DNA from: Schlesneria sp.
GTDB taxonomy: Bacteria; Planctomycetota; Planctomycetia; Planctomycetales; Planctomycetaceae
Direction of reading: 5' to 3'
Length of the DNA: 64,000 bases
NCBI GenBank assembly: GCA_028291515.1
Contig: JAQGHU010000106.1
Coordinates: forward strand, 186,001 to 250,000
Below, one piece after another: positions 43,654-53,602 of this stretch. Every line of letters starts with the position of its first letter. Positions within the stretch are counted from its first letter, which is position 1. Under the pieces are notes generated by a model. That model had not been told where the DNA came from. It did not search any database and worked only from the letters and a program-made list of their open reading frames with translations. Both the position numbers and the translations under genes were made by a program.

Positions 43654-46452
43654 ATGGCTAGCAGCCAATTCAAATCGGACGTGTCTCCAGGATCTGGTCC
43701 TGCGGCATTTCCATTTGCTTGGAACCGGCCCTCCGTGCCCGGGACAGAAACTGTCGTCACGACTCTTCGTTCGGATCCGCACCTCGCGATTCCAGAAAGT
43801 GCCGAACGTGAGCAAACTCCCGAACATGTGAGGCGATTGTTTCCCGCCAATATGGACGCGGACGATTCGTGGGGCATCCGGCTGGGGCACTTCACGATTC
43901 AGCGGCGGATTGGCGTCGGCGGCATGGGGTCTGTCTATCTCGCCACGGACGAGCAACTGCGGCGCAGTGTCGCCCTGAAGGTTCTCTCGCCGTCGTTGGG
44001 AACAGATCCCTCGGCTGTCTTGCGATTTCAGAACGAAGCCCGCGCGGCGGCACGACTCGATCACGACAACATCGCGCGCATCTTTTTCTACGGTGAAGAT
44101 GCGGGTCTGCACTACATCGCCTACGAATACATTCCCGGATCGAATCTGCGGGATGTCATCCGCGCGAAAGATCGGCTGGCCCCTGCCGAAGCGGTCAATT
44201 ACACGATGCAGCTGGCCGCGGCACTCAGCCATACGTCGGCAGCCGGCGTCATTCATCGCGATATCAAGCCTTCGAACGTCTTGATTACACCTCAAGGTCG
44301 CGCCAAGCTCGTCGACTTGGGGCTGGCTCGCAAAGAATCGGCTGATGCCTCCGCAGAGCTGACCGTGGCCGGCACGACGCTTGGCACGTTCGATTATATT
44401 TCGCCCGAGCAGGCCAAAGATCCACGTAGCGTTGACGTCCGCAGTGATATCTACTCACTGGGCTGCACGCTGTATCATATGCTGACCGGCGAACCGCCCT
44501 ACCCTGACGGAACGGTCCTGCAGAAGCTACTGGATCATCAGGGGAAAGAACCACCAGACCCGTCGCGTAAGAATCGTCGCGTTCCCCCTGCACTTTCGGC
44601 GATTGTCCGCAAGATGATGGCGAGTGATCCCCGCAAGCGATTTTCGAGTCCCGCCAAGCTGCTGAGCGAACTATTGAAAGTCGCTCGACTGCTCGGTACC
44701 GGAGCGGTCCCGATCGACGGTCAGGTCTGGTTGACGGCCACACGAGCAGATCAGCCGGCCTGGCACGGAAACATTGGTTGGATTGCCACTGCGGCCGCGT
44801 TGCTGTTGTTGGTTATTGCGATGGAGAAGTTCCCCGGACTTTCCCGTCGGTTGGATCCTCGCGGTCTGTCGACGAGCACCATCAACAAGTTGCCGTCGCC
44901 TTCAGAGCAGGTTCCGTTGCCGCCGAGCCCATCGTCGCTGGTCAGCAAAGGGACTTCCGATCGGACTTCGACGCTGCCACAACAAGTCTCTCAACCTGTC
45001 CATCCGGGAGCCACTGGAGCCCCCACGCCGTTGTTGCCCAAGCGAGACCAGGGAACATCGAAGAAGATTTTTGACGACCTGGAGATCCTTAGCCAGGTTC
45101 CCGGTGATACCGATTTTGTGACGCTGCCATCGCCGGAGAAGGTGAAAGCACAGCCGGTCGAGTCGAAAGTGGCCGACCTGCCACGCGAGACGAGTTCAAA
45201 ACCAAACACGACAACGAACGTCACGCCAAGTGTCTCGGCCAACGTTGAGACGCGACCTGCGATCTCGATCATCGGAGGCAAATCCTACACGTCACTCGAA
45301 GCGGCATGCTCCGAAGCGAAAGATGGCACGATTATCGAGTTACGGTACAACGGACGACGGGGGCACTCGGAAACGCCGATCCGGTTGACCAACAAAGAGA
45401 ACGTCATCATTCGAAGCGGGATCGGTTTCCGGCCCACGATCGAATTTTCGCCTACCGAGATTTCATCGGGTGCGGATTCGCGGATGGTGACCGTCACTGG
45501 CGGCTCAATGCAACTGATTAATGTCGACCTCTTGATGACGATCCCGGAACGGGTCACGGCCGATCGCTGGGCGTTGTTTTCACTGGAGCGACCACGCGAA
45601 CTGCAACTGCAGGATGTCACTGTCACGATTGTCAACCCATCGAGTCGGTCGGCCTGCGTCGTCGAACAGAAGGCGGCACCCGGCCAGGGCGTGGGCAATA
45701 TGGGGATCATGAAGAATGGCTCTCCCGTCGAGCCACCGCTCATCAGCATGACGGATTGCTTGATCCGGGGGCAATGCGACTTGCTCTATCTGTGCGATGC
45801 GATCTCCGCTCGTTTTCAAATGAAACAAGCCGTTGTCGCGGTACAAGGTGCTCTCTTGCATGCCGCTTGCCAGTCTGAAATGAACAATTCCGAAAGTGAT
45901 CGATACTGGATCGATCTGGAGTCTGTCACTTGCCTGACGTACGATGGATTGGTGGTGACCGAGGGAGTGAATCCACTTAACGATTACACCCCGCCTTTGA
46001 CGGTCACCGCTCGCGATAATATCTTCTGCTGCGGACCGAACCGCCGATTGATCTCGATGATCGATGCTTCAGATCTGATGGAAATGCAGCGTCGGTTTGT
46101 CTGGACTGGGGATCGCAATCACTATGATGGGTTGACGACATTCTGGCAGTTGGGTGGTCGGCTGGGATTGGCCACGTCCCGCCAGCTTGATTTCGACTAC
46201 TGGCGAAATTATTGGGGGTCGGGAGAGGGCAGTGGCTCGATTAACACGCCCGTCAAATGGCGTACGAGAGCACCCGATAGGAGTGGCCCGATTAACGTCA
46301 CCTGGTCGAAGGTAGACTATTCAACGGTTGAACTGGATGTGGTCGTGAACCCCACGACTCGAGTTCCCGGTGCGACGCTGTCCAATCTTCCTGCGATTCC
46401 CAGCGAACGCGCGAATCCGGCGACTGACGACGGCGCGATCGATTCCGAGTAG
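43654..46452 (+). CDS. Hanks-type Ser/Thr protein kinase with extracytoplasmic sensor region
   Basis: 932 residues. The kinase domain is complete: glycine loop IGVGGMGSVY (from residue 87), Lys109 in VALKVL, catalytic loop HRDIKPSN with Asp203, Asp221 in DLGLAR, and GTFDYISPEQAKD. One membrane helix follows at about 374-390 (GWIATAAALLLLVIAMEKF). Then come a Ser/Pro-rich linker and a beta-rich outer region that looks like a parallel beta-helix (YTSLEAACSEAKDGTIIELR, IRLTNKENVIIRSGIGFRPT). The kinase probably senses something outside the membrane. Targets unknown. Confidence 0.9.
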   Translation: MASSQFKSDVSPGSGPAAFPFAWNRPSVPGTETVVTTLRSDPHLAIPESAEREQTPEHVRRLFPANMDADDSWGIRLGHFTIQRRIGVGGMGSVYLATDEQLRRSVALKVLSPSLGTDPSAVLRFQNEARAAARLDHDNIARIFFYGEDAGLHYIAYEYIPGSNLRDVIRAKDRLAPAEAVNYTMQLAAALSHTSAAGVIHRDIKPSNVLITPQGRAKLVDLGLARKESADASAELTVAGTTLGTFDYISPEQAKDPRSVDVRSDIYSLGCTLYHMLTGEPPYPDGTVLQKLLDHQGKEPPDPSRKNRRVPPALSAIVRKMMASDPRKRFSSPAKLLSELLKVARLLGTGAVPIDGQVWLTATRADQPAWHGNIGWIATAAALLLLVIAMEKFPGLSRRLDPRGLSTSTINKLPSPSEQVPLPPSPSSLVSKGTSDRTSTLPQQVSQPVHPGATGAPTPLLPKRDQGTSKKIFDDLEILSQVPGDTDFVTLPSPEKVKAQPVESKVADLPRETSSKPNTTTNVTPSVSANVETRPAISIIGGKSYTSLEAACSEAKDGTIIELRYNGRRGHSETPIRLTNKENVIIRSGIGFRPTIEFSPTEISSGADSRMVTVTGGSMQLINVDLLMTIPERVTADRWALFSLERPRELQLQDVTVTIVNPSSRSACVVEQKAAPGQGVGNMGIMKNGSPVEPPLISMTDCLIRGQCDLLYLCDAISARFQMKQAVVAVQGALLHAACQSEMNNSESDRYWIDLESVTCLTYDGLVVTEGVNPLNDYTPPLTVTARDNIFCCGPNRRLISMIDASDLMEMQRRFVWTGDRNHYDGLTTFWQLGGRLGLATSRQLDFDYWRNYWGSGEGSGSINTPVKWRTRAPDRSGPINVTWSKVDYSTVELDVVVNPTTRVPGATLSNLPAIPSERANPATDDGAIDSE

Positions 46453-46530
46453 AATCGAATTCACTCTCTGTCGTTCGCATCCTTTGAGACGGCCGCGTCA
46501 TTTTATCGTTACGGCCACGAAAGCCGATTC

Positions 46531-48159
46531 ATGCCGTGGCCTCGATTGTCCGTCAATGTGTTGCCGCTGCTGATCACAGTCTCACCGCTGATCGGCGTGG
46601 CGACGACCATCGCGGTGTCGCGTTGGAACAAGGCGATGGTCCGTCCGATGGCCGTGTCGAACTCCACGTTTACACTCTTTCTGATCGCGATGGCAATCTG
46701 GCTGCCACCCGCTGGCGACGGCGAAGGGCTTCGCGAAGTCTCGACGAATCTGCCAGGATTTGAATGGCTGACAGAAACAGCGGCCAACCCACAAGGCTCC
46801 GAGCCAAGCGGCATCAGGGTCCGCATGGATTGGTGGCTGAACGGGCTCTCGACCTGGACCGCTGCAATCGTGGGGTTAACCGTCTGGGCGGTCCTCTGTT
46901 GTCCCAACGAATTGGCAGGCGAATCTTTTGCGTCAAACTGTGGCAAGTTGCTTTCTTGCCAGGCTCTGTTGTTTGCTTCGACGTTCTCTTCAGACGGCAT
47001 TGCGGCGATCGTGTTTCTTGAAATGTCGGTGGTCCCGATCTATCTGATCATCGGACGGCACGGCGACGGCAATCGAAGGCAGGTCGCCGGCGGATGGTGG
47101 ATGTGGCAACTGAGCGGATGCACCTGTTCGTTACTGGGCGTGACTCTGCTGGCCGTCTCGCAACCTTGGATGCAGGCCGAGTTCGTCACTGTGCGACAAG
47201 GGCTGTTTTTCGACACGCCCCTGCTGACTCAGGGGATCCAGCAATTACTGAATCGAAGTGAGACGGCGCTGCACATCTGGAGCAACGTGCGGCCATGGGG
47301 TTCGGCATTGATGCTGCTGGGGTTGCTCATTCGCCTGCCCACATTTCCGGTTCAAGGCTGGTATCAATCGACTCTCATGAGCGCCCCCGCTGGGATCGCT
47401 GCTGTGATTGCGGCTGCATTTCCGTTGGCCGCCTTTGGAGGCTGGCTGCGACTCGGAATGCCGCTGTTTGGATTCCATTCCGGGACGATGAACGGGGCGC
47501 TGGCCGTTGCCGCGTTGGTCGGGCTACTGTACGCCAGCATCGCCGCGCAGTCGCAGACCGATCTCAAACAGTTGCTCGTTCTGATCTCTTGCGCCATGCT
47601 TTGTGTCGCTGGGATCGGCCTGAGTTTTCGCAACGTTGATGGAGTTCGAGCGGCATGGCTGATGATGCTCTCGCAGGGGTTGTCGATCCCCTGCGGGCTG
47701 CTGTTGGTTCAGTCGATGGAGGCTCGCCTCGGTACGCGCGAGCTGACTCGATTGAGTAGTCTCGTGTCGACGTCTCCTCGCCTGGCAATCCTGCTTGAAT
47801 TGCTGTTGCTGGGCTGGACCGGCGTTCCGGTGTTGGCTGGTTTCACGGCGATCTATCAACAACTGGCCGGTGCCTCGAGTATCGGTCTGTGGCTGATCCT
47901 GGGCGAGTCCATCGGACTGGTGGCTCTGGCGGCGGCAGGTCTGCGAGCTTTCTCACACGTCTGGAGTTGGTCGCCTGCATCGAGCTTGGAATCTTCGAAG
48001 CCAGTGCCGCCGAGTCCGCTTGATAGCAGCTCTCGCGAACTCGTTGCCCTCTTTCCTTTCATTGTGCTGCTGATCTTGGTGAATGCAGTTCCGATGTACT
48101 TCCTTCCGGCGGTCGATGCCACAATTCCAAGCCGACATCGCAGTTCTCACCAGCCGTAA
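46531..48159 (+). CDS. Orphan NuoM-like proton-translocating membrane subunit
   Basis: 542 residues, about 13-14 membrane helices. Related to the antiporter-type subunits of complex I (NuoM/NdhD). The helix with the conserved Glu (VFLEMSVVPIYLIIG) and the QTDLKQLLVLISCAML segment are recognisable. The usual Lys in the FxxKxPxxPxHxWLPDAH motif appears as Arg (LLIRLPTFPVQGWYQSTLMS), and the PDAH part is lost. No other nuo/mrp/hyc genes lie nearby. It follows the kinase by 78 bases on the same strand. Transport function uncertain. Confidence 0.75.
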   Translation: MPWPRLSVNVLPLLITVSPLIGVATTIAVSRWNKAMVRPMAVSNSTFTLFLIAMAIWLPPAGDGEGLREVSTNLPGFEWLTETAANPQGSEPSGIRVRMDWWLNGLSTWTAAIVGLTVWAVLCCPNELAGESFASNCGKLLSCQALLFASTFSSDGIAAIVFLEMSVVPIYLIIGRHGDGNRRQVAGGWWMWQLSGCTCSLLGVTLLAVSQPWMQAEFVTVRQGLFFDTPLLTQGIQQLLNRSETALHIWSNVRPWGSALMLLGLLIRLPTFPVQGWYQSTLMSAPAGIAAVIAAAFPLAAFGGWLRLGMPLFGFHSGTMNGALAVAALVGLLYASIAAQSQTDLKQLLVLISCAMLCVAGIGLSFRNVDGVRAAWLMMLSQGLSIPCGLLLVQSMEARLGTRELTRLSSLVSTSPRLAILLELLLLGWTGVPVLAGFTAIYQQLAGASSIGLWLILGESIGLVALAAAGLRAFSHVWSWSPASSLESSKPVPPSPLDSSSRELVALFPFIVLLILVNAVPMYFLPAVDATIPSRHRSSHQP

Positions 48160-48406
48160 TCGCGGCCATTGCGCTACGTGCTGGTCAGAAGTTGCCCTTC
48201 ATGCGGCAAGTCGTGCCAGCATCGACAATTCGATCGGCAAAGTTTGCGCAAGCCCGATTGTAAGATGCGCCTATCGGTGATGATTTTGATGGGCACGGCA
48301 AGTTTCGGTCAAGCACGGCAAGATTCTTCGACGATCCTACAGACGATGCGGGCTTGAACAGACTCGATTTCCGTCATGAGACGCGCGAGACAGAGGAGCT
48401 TTTCTG

Positions 48407-49309
48407 ATGAGGCAATTCCTGTGGACGTGGATGTTGTTGGGAGGGACGCTGGCCCTCCTTCCATGCTCAGCCGAGGCTCAACGATTTCGCCGTCCGTTCA
48501 GCGGTTGTTGTGAAACCTGCCAGCACCAACATGCGAACTGCACTTGCTCGCAAGCTCTGGCGCCCGTGCAAACGCAGGCAGTGGTGCAGACTCACATGCA
48601 GGCTCAACAAGTGACGACATTCCAGAATGTCACTGAAACGCATGTTCGCAACGAAACGATCGTTCAGAACGTCCCTGTGACCACCTTTAAGCAGGTCACC
48701 GTGGATGAAGGGGGCTACCAGATGGTCTGGGTTCCCAAACCTGTGACCAAGCAAGTCGCTCAAACGGTCATTCAGCAACAAACTGCCACGCGAGCTGTGC
48801 CCTATCAGGTAACTCGCCAGGTGCCTCAAATTTCGACACAGCTTGTTCCTGTACAGACTGTGCAGCACGTGACTGCAACTGTGCCCATGGCGACATTCAC
48901 GCCGGTTCGGTTCCAAGCCGCCGCCAGTTCGTGCAACGTGTGCAATCATTCGCAGTTCGGGGCCACCGCCTTCGCCGCTCCAGTGTATGTGACACCACCT
49001 CAGTACAACACGGCCTTGGCACCGACAATCCAGTACGCTGCACCGCAAACGGCCACAATTCAGACCCTGCCAGCCATCCCGATTCCAGTTCCGCAGACGG
49101 CTCGGGGACCACTTCCCGCTCCAGCGAACTCGACCGAGCAGTGGCAGACCATTCCTTCCCGTCCGTTGCCCAGCACCAGCCAGTACGAACCTCCCATGAG
49201 CCGAACGGTCCCCGTTCCCATGGACGAAGCTCGGACGATGGCGCCACGCATGGCATCGCGTTTTACGCCCGCTCCATCCGCCGCCACCGTGTGGAATAGC
49301 CGACAGTAA
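48407..49309 (+). CDS. Secreted Val/Gln/Thr-repeat protein (YTV-like cell-wall type)
   Basis: 300 residues. Signal peptide (FLWTWMLLGGTLALLPCSAE) with GAGGAG before the start. A Cys cluster CCETCQHQHANCTC follows, then short repeats built on xVTxxQxV (TFQNVTETHVRNETIVQNVP, TTFKQVTVDEGGYQMVWVPK, VPYQVTRQVPQISTQLVPVQ) and a Pro-rich tail. This resembles the YTV-motif, cysteine-containing proteins described as cell-wall components in Rhodopirellula. A structural envelope role is inferred. Related in style to the product of 54065-55339. A strong terminator follows. Confidence 0.75.
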   Translation: MRQFLWTWMLLGGTLALLPCSAEAQRFRRPFSGCCETCQHQHANCTCSQALAPVQTQAVVQTHMQAQQVTTFQNVTETHVRNETIVQNVPVTTFKQVTVDEGGYQMVWVPKPVTKQVAQTVIQQQTATRAVPYQVTRQVPQISTQLVPVQTVQHVTATVPMATFTPVRFQAAASSCNVCNHSQFGATAFAAPVYVTPPQYNTALAPTIQYAAPQTATIQTLPAIPIPVPQTARGPLPAPANSTEQWQTIPSRPLPSTSQYEPPMSRTVPVPMDEARTMAPRMASRFTPAPSAATVWNSRQ

Positions 49310-49348
49310 CGACTCGCGCAACCGCTGGAACGACGACACAAATAACAG

Positions 49349-49394
49349 AAGCCCAGACCATCATCCCTAGGTTGATAATGGTCTGGGCTTTTTT
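49349..49394 (+). terminator. Rho-independent terminator
   Basis: AAGCCCAGACCAT pairs with ATGGTCTGGGCTT (13 bp, 16-base loop), followed by TTTTGTTTT. It ends the YTV-like transcript before the convergent pilin-like gene. Confidence 0.85.
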
Positions 49395-49420
49395 GTTTTG
49401 CAGCCGTCATGCGACGGAAC

Positions 49421-49948
49421 TCAGTCGTCGCGGTCATCTCGACGGTCATCTCGTCGGTCGGACCGACGTGGTTTTTTCGGACCGCTTTCCTGGGTGGGCG
49501 AAACCTTTGGCTCGGGGTCCTTCTTCAACTGGGGCACCGGAATTTGGTTTGGGATCACCGGGGTTGGCTCTTGGACTTGCGGTGCCACAACTGGCTTTGG
49601 CTGCACGGTAGGAAGATGACTCTCCCGATACATGTCGACGTGCTTCTGAATCGCTCGCACGTCCGTATCTCCGGTCGCACAGAGATCGGAAAGCGATTGG
49701 GAGACATCCTGTTGTCGATAGTACGACCCCGCGGTGAAAGCACGGCAGGACTGATGCCCTACATAGCCGTAACTCTGGTCGAGGCTGCGAATTGCGCCTG
49801 CATATTCCTTCAGTTCCTGATCCACGGCCGTGCTGACAGTGCTCAGGCCCACGACGGCCCCCAGCACGCCGACCGTCCCAAAGAGAACGGCCTCGGCCGA
49901 CAGCACGACTCCAGACTCATCTTGCCACAACTTCTGAATTACCTGCAT
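49421..49948 (-). CDS. Pilin-like protein (DESG class) with Arg/Asp tail, paralogue of 2178-2525
   Basis: 175 residues. N-terminus QVIQKLWQDESGVVLSAEAV and a hydrophobic helix LFGTVGVLGAVVGLSTVSTA reproduce the layout of the 2178 product, including Glu at +6 after the Gly and a later SLDQSY. The middle has Cys in SCRAF and DLCATG. A Pro-rich part (VQPKPVVAPQVQEPTPVIPN) leads to a tail of repeated RRDD units. GAGGTG lies 5 bases before the ATG. A pilin or pilin-like surface role is inferred; no secretion genes are adjacent. Confidence 0.75.
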   Translation of the reverse strand: MQVIQKLWQDESGVVLSAEAVLFGTVGVLGAVVGLSTVSTAVDQELKEYAGAIRSLDQSYGYVGHQSCRAFTAGSYYRQQDVSQSLSDLCATGDTDVRAIQKHVDMYRESHLPTVQPKPVVAPQVQEPTPVIPNQIPVPQLKKDPEPKVSPTQESGPKKPRRSDRRDDRRDDRDD

Positions 49949-50301
49949 GTTGCACCTCGCTTCGCGATTGACGTTAAGGAGCCGCCATTCGGCACCTCAT
50001 TGGATCCGCGGCAACGCTGCACGGTAGCGATTGTTACGGTTGTAACGATTGTAGCGACTGTATCGATTGTAGTGAATATAGAGATTCTGGAATATTTCGG
50101 AGTTTTGCAAAGATTGGGGTCGCCGCCGTAGGGCTCTAACTGCGGGAGTGGCCTCACGACGTCTGTGGGGCCGCCGAGCACGCGATTTCCCCAACAGGAG
50201 GGAAACAGCTTAATTGAGTTGCTTGATGGAAACGGAATCCCAAGGCATCATCTGCGCGACTGAAAACAAGTTCCGAATCCGAACCTGAAGGGCTGGCCCC
50301 G
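49949..50301. other. Intergenic region with 9-base tandem repeats
   Basis: 353 bases between divergent genes (pilin-like to the left, MFS transporter to the right). Apart from the 9-base array at 50028-50072 nothing was recognised; the short minus-strand ORFs read through the repeat and look spurious. Confidence 0.4.
50028..50072. repeat. Five tandem 9-base units (consensus CGATTGTAG)
   Basis: CGATTGTTA, CGGTTGTAA, CGATTGTAG, CGACTGTAT, CGATTGTAG in a row, then a diverged TGAATATAG. The array lies 80-124 bases upstream of the pilin-like start, and about 230 bases from the MFS gene. Possible binding array for a regulator. Confidence 0.65.
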
Positions 50302-51639
50302 ATGCAGCGGTCTGTGTTCTACAAACTGTTCGCGATGATGTTCCTGGAGTTTTTCATCTGGGGAGCGTGGCTACCGCTGATCTTTGGCTATCTACCGGCC
50401 TTGGAATTCAGCCCGCTTCAACAGTCGCTGATCCTAAACGCGTTTCCCGCCGCTGCCATCCTGGCCATGTTCTTCAGCAATCAGTTTGCCGACCGCTACT
50501 TCGCGGCCGAGAAGTTTCTGGCGATCAGCCATTTGATCGGCGGAGTTTCCATCCTGGCGTTGTTCTGGGTCACCAATTTCTGGGCGTTCTTCGCCCTGAT
50601 GCTGGTTCACTGCATCTTCTATGTCCCAACGATTTCGATCACGAATTCCATCGCCTTTGCGAGCATGAAAGATGCTCAAAAGGAATTCGGGATCGTTCGC
50701 ATGGGGGGTACCATTGGCTGGATCGCTGCCGCGTGGCCGCCTGTCTTTATCCTAGTTGATTGGGCGGCCGTCTCAGCGAAGGGAGCGAAGGGCCTGACCG
50801 GGTGGCTCGATGCGGTGTTTGCTTCCCCATTGGCAGGCAAAGCGATGCAGAACGCCACCGCCTGCACGTACGTTGTCGCGGGTATCGCTTCGCTGGCGTT
50901 GGCAGTTCTCAGCTTGAGCTTGCCACACACGCCTCCCAAGCCGGCCGTGAAGGGCGAAGACGCCTCGGCCTGGCTGAAGTCATTCAAGCTGCTGGCTCAT
51001 CCCTTTGTGCTGGTGTTGTGGGTTGTCACCTTTGTCGATTCGTTTGTGCATAATTGCTTCTTCAACTGGACGGGCCGCTTCCTGCCGACCGTCGGCATTC
51101 CAGTCAATTGGGTGACGCCTGTCATGAGCATCGGTCAGGTTGCCGAAATCCTGACGATGGCCGTGCTCGGTGCCTGCTTGAAGAAGCTGGGCTGGCGAGT
51201 CACGATGATCATTGGCATCCTGGGTCACGCCGCTCGATTCGCGATCTTTGCCTTTTGCGGCACTCCTGATTTCGCCTGGTTGATCGTCACCATCAACATC
51301 TTGCACGGCATCTGCTATGCATTCTTCTTTGCGACGGTCTACATCTTCGTGGATGAATTCTTCCCGAAGGACGTTCGCACCAGTGCTCAGGGGCTGTTCA
51401 ACCTGATGATCCTGGGACTGGGGGCCCTGGTCGCAAACTTTGTTTGCCCGTGGTTGCTGGAAGAGGTCTACACGAATCCTGTAACCAAGGCCGTTGATTT
51501 CCGTGGTCTGTTCCTGGTCCCCTGCGGAGCGGCCCTGGTGGCCACGATAATTCTCGCCTTGTTCTTCCATCCACCAAAGAAGTCCGTCGAAGTGACTCCG
51601 GAAGAAGAAGCGGACGCGTGGAAGACACAAACAGTCTGA
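50302..51639 (+). CDS. MFS nucleoside:H+ symporter-like transporter
   Basis: 445 residues, about 12 membrane helices. The start (KLFAMMFLEFFIWGAWLPLI) and ADRYFAAEKFLAISHLIGG match the NupG/XapB-like nucleoside:proton symporter group; EFGIVRMGGTIGWIAAAW is the cytoplasmic-loop motif of that group. Uptake of nucleosides is likely but the ligand is not proven. AAGGGC lies upstream of the start. A strong terminator follows. Confidence 0.82.
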   Translation: MQRSVFYKLFAMMFLEFFIWGAWLPLIFGYLPALEFSPLQQSLILNAFPAAAILAMFFSNQFADRYFAAEKFLAISHLIGGVSILALFWVTNFWAFFALMLVHCIFYVPTISITNSIAFASMKDAQKEFGIVRMGGTIGWIAAAWPPVFILVDWAAVSAKGAKGLTGWLDAVFASPLAGKAMQNATACTYVVAGIASLALAVLSLSLPHTPPKPAVKGEDASAWLKSFKLLAHPFVLVLWVVTFVDSFVHNCFFNWTGRFLPTVGIPVNWVTPVMSIGQVAEILTMAVLGACLKKLGWRVTMIIGILGHAARFAIFAFCGTPDFAWLIVTINILHGICYAFFFATVYIFVDEFFPKDVRTSAQGLFNLMILGLGALVANFVCPWLLEEVYTNPVTKAVDFRGLFLVPCGAALVATIILALFFHPPKKSVEVTPEEEADAWKTQTV

Positions 51640-51664
51640 GTGTCGAAATCGGATGTTGAATATG

Positions 51665-51703
51665 AAACCGCCCGGTCATCGTTCGATGACCGGGCGGTTT
51701 TTT
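51665..51703 (+). terminator. Rho-independent terminator after the transporter gene
   Basis: AAACCGCCCGGTCAT and ATGACCGGGCGGTTT form a 15-bp stem with an extra C-G/G-C pair in the loop, followed by TTT. It also separates the convergent ilvB gene. Confidence 0.9.
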
Positions 51704-51775
51704 ATGCTGCCTGCGCTGAGTTAGAACGGATTGGAAATCCGTTCTACGATTGAAGCAGCCGCAGCCGCTAACTTA

Positions 51776-53602
51776 TTACTCGGTGATAATGTCCTTGACG
51801 GTCTTCCCGCCGGGGATCATCGGCAGCACGTGTTCCTGGTAAGGACAGATCACGTCCAGCAGGTACGGGCCGTCGTATTCCAGCATCGCCTTCACGGCCG
51901 CAGGGAATTCTTTCTTGCTGCGAACCTGAGCCGCACCGACTCCGAAGCCGCGCGCCACTTGCACGAAGTTCGGATACGTTTCTTCATAGTGCGGTCCATC
52001 ACCCTTGCCGGTCGCTTCCGGATGATCGACCGGACCCAGATACGTGTGAGCTCGGTTCTTACCGTGGAAGCGGTCTTCCCACTGCACCACCATCCCCAGG
52101 TGCTGATTGTTCAGTAACAGCGTCTTCACCGGCAGCTTTTCACAGTACAGCGTCGCCAGCTCCTGCACGTTCATCAGCATGCAGCCGTCGCCATCGATGT
52201 CGATCACCAGGCGATCGGGATGCGCCGCCTGAACGCCCATCGCCGCAGGCAGACCGAAGCCCATCGTTCCCAGGCCGGAACTACTGAGCCAGCGTCGGGG
52301 ATTGCGGAACTGGAAGAACTGAGCCGCCCACATCTGGTGCTGGCCCACGCCCACAGCGACGAAAGGATCCTGATCGATCGTCTGTCGCCACAGTTCCGAG
52401 ATCGCGTATTGCGGGATGATGAAATCGCCCGAATCCTTCACCTTCAGCGGGTATTGCTTCTTCCAGGCATCGATCTTTTCCCACCAGGGGGCGATCTGCG
52501 GAACGTCTTCATCCGCGACCATCGCATTCAAACCTTGCAGCACCTCTTTGATATTGGCGACGACAGCAATATCAGCGATTTTGTTCTTATGGATCTCGGA
52601 CGGATCGATGTCCACGTGCACGACCTTGCCGTGCTTGGCGAATTCGCTGATCTTGCCCGTCACGCGATCGTCAAATCGCACGCCGAATGCCAGCAGCAGA
52701 TCAGCTTCGTTAATCGCATAGTTCGAGTAGACCGTGCCGTGCATTCCCAGCATGTGCAACGACTGGTCGTCATCGGCCGGGAAGCAGCCGATCCCCATCA
52801 CGGTCGTGGCGACGGGAATGCCAGTCTTACGCGCGAACTTGGTGAATTCTTCAGTTGCACCTGCCTGGATAATGCCGCCGCCCGCGTAGAAAAGCGGCTT
52901 TTTCGATTCGCGGATCATCTTCAGGATCGCGCGGATCTGATTCGGATGAGCCCGTCGAACTTCGGGATGATAGCCAGGCAGGTTCATCGGGGGATCGAAA
53001 TCGACCACCCACGGCTTGCCGTCCACTTTCACTTCGTCGACGAAATTGAGCTGCACATCTTTAGGAATGTCGATCAACACTGGCCCTGGCCGTCCCGACT
53101 GAGCGATGTAGAACGCTTCCTTGATCACTCGTGGAATATCCGACGTTTTCGTGATCAGATAATGATGCTTGGTGATCGCGCGACAGATCTCGACCATTGG
53201 CGTCTCTTGGAACGCGTCGGTCCCGATCAGATGCGTATGCACCTGGGCGGAGATGGCAATCAGCGGGATGCTGTCCATCTTGGCGTCGGCGATGGCGGTC
53301 ACTAGATTCGTCGCGCCGGGACCACTGGTTCCCATACAGACGCCGACCTTGTCGGTCGTGCGCGAAACGCCTTGGGCCGCGAAGGCACCGCCCTGCTCAT
53401 GACGAGGCAGAATCGTGCGGATGTCGTCGCTGCGAAATGTCAGCGCCTGATGGAGTGGCATACTGCAGCCACCGGGATAGGCGAAAATCAGGTCCGTTCC
53501 CTGGCGAATCAGGCACTCGACGAAGACATCGGCCCCGTTCAACCGGCCATTTGCTGTTGATGCGGGGGGAGCCGAAGGTTTTGGTTCAGTCGCAGTCGCC
53601 AC
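51776..53602 (-). CDS. ilvB: Acetolactate synthase, large (catalytic) subunit
   Basis: 608 residues from GTG 53602, chosen because GAGGAT lies 6 bases upstream; the frame is open 23 codons further. ThDP-dependent synthesis of acetolactate and acetohydroxybutyrate for branched-chain amino acids. The catalytic Glu is in [15 protein letters not shown]; the ThDP/Mg motif is [36 protein letters not shown] and [14 protein letters not shown] are also typical. No small regulatory subunit (ilvN) or ilvC gene is adjacent. Confidence 0.92.
   Translation of the reverse strand: MATATEPKPSAPPASTANGRLNGADVFVECLIRQGTDLIFAYPGGCSMPLHQALTFRSDDIRTILPRHEQGGAFAAQGVSRTTDKVGVCMGTSGPGATNLVTAIADAKMDSIPLIAISAQVHTHLIGTDAFQETPMVEICRAITKHHYLITKTSDIPRVIKEAFYIAQSGRPGPVLIDIPKDVQLNFVDEVKVDGKPWVVDFDPPMNLPGYHPEVRRAHPNQIRAILKMIRESKKPLFYAGGGIIQAGATEEFTKFARKTGIPVATTVMGIGCFPADDDQSLHMLGMHGTVYSNYAINEADLLLAFGVRFDDRVTGKISEFAKHGKVVHVDIDPSEIHKNKIADIAVVANIKEVLQGLNAMVADEDVPQIAPWWEKIDAWKKQYPLKVKDSGDFIIPQYAISELWRQTIDQDPFVAVGVGQHQMWAAQFFQFRNPRRWLSSSGLGTMGFGLPAAMGVQAAHPDRLVIDIDGDGCMLMNVQELATLYCEKLPVKTLLLNNQHLGMVVQWEDRFHGKNRAHTYLGPVDHPEATGKGDGPHYEETYPNFVQVARGFGVGAAQVRSKKEFPAAVKAMLEYDGPYLLDVICPYQEHVLPMIPGGKTVKDIITE

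Noticed and set aside
50028-50081. CRISPR array
   Set aside because: Units are 9 bases with no spacers; no cas genes in the window.
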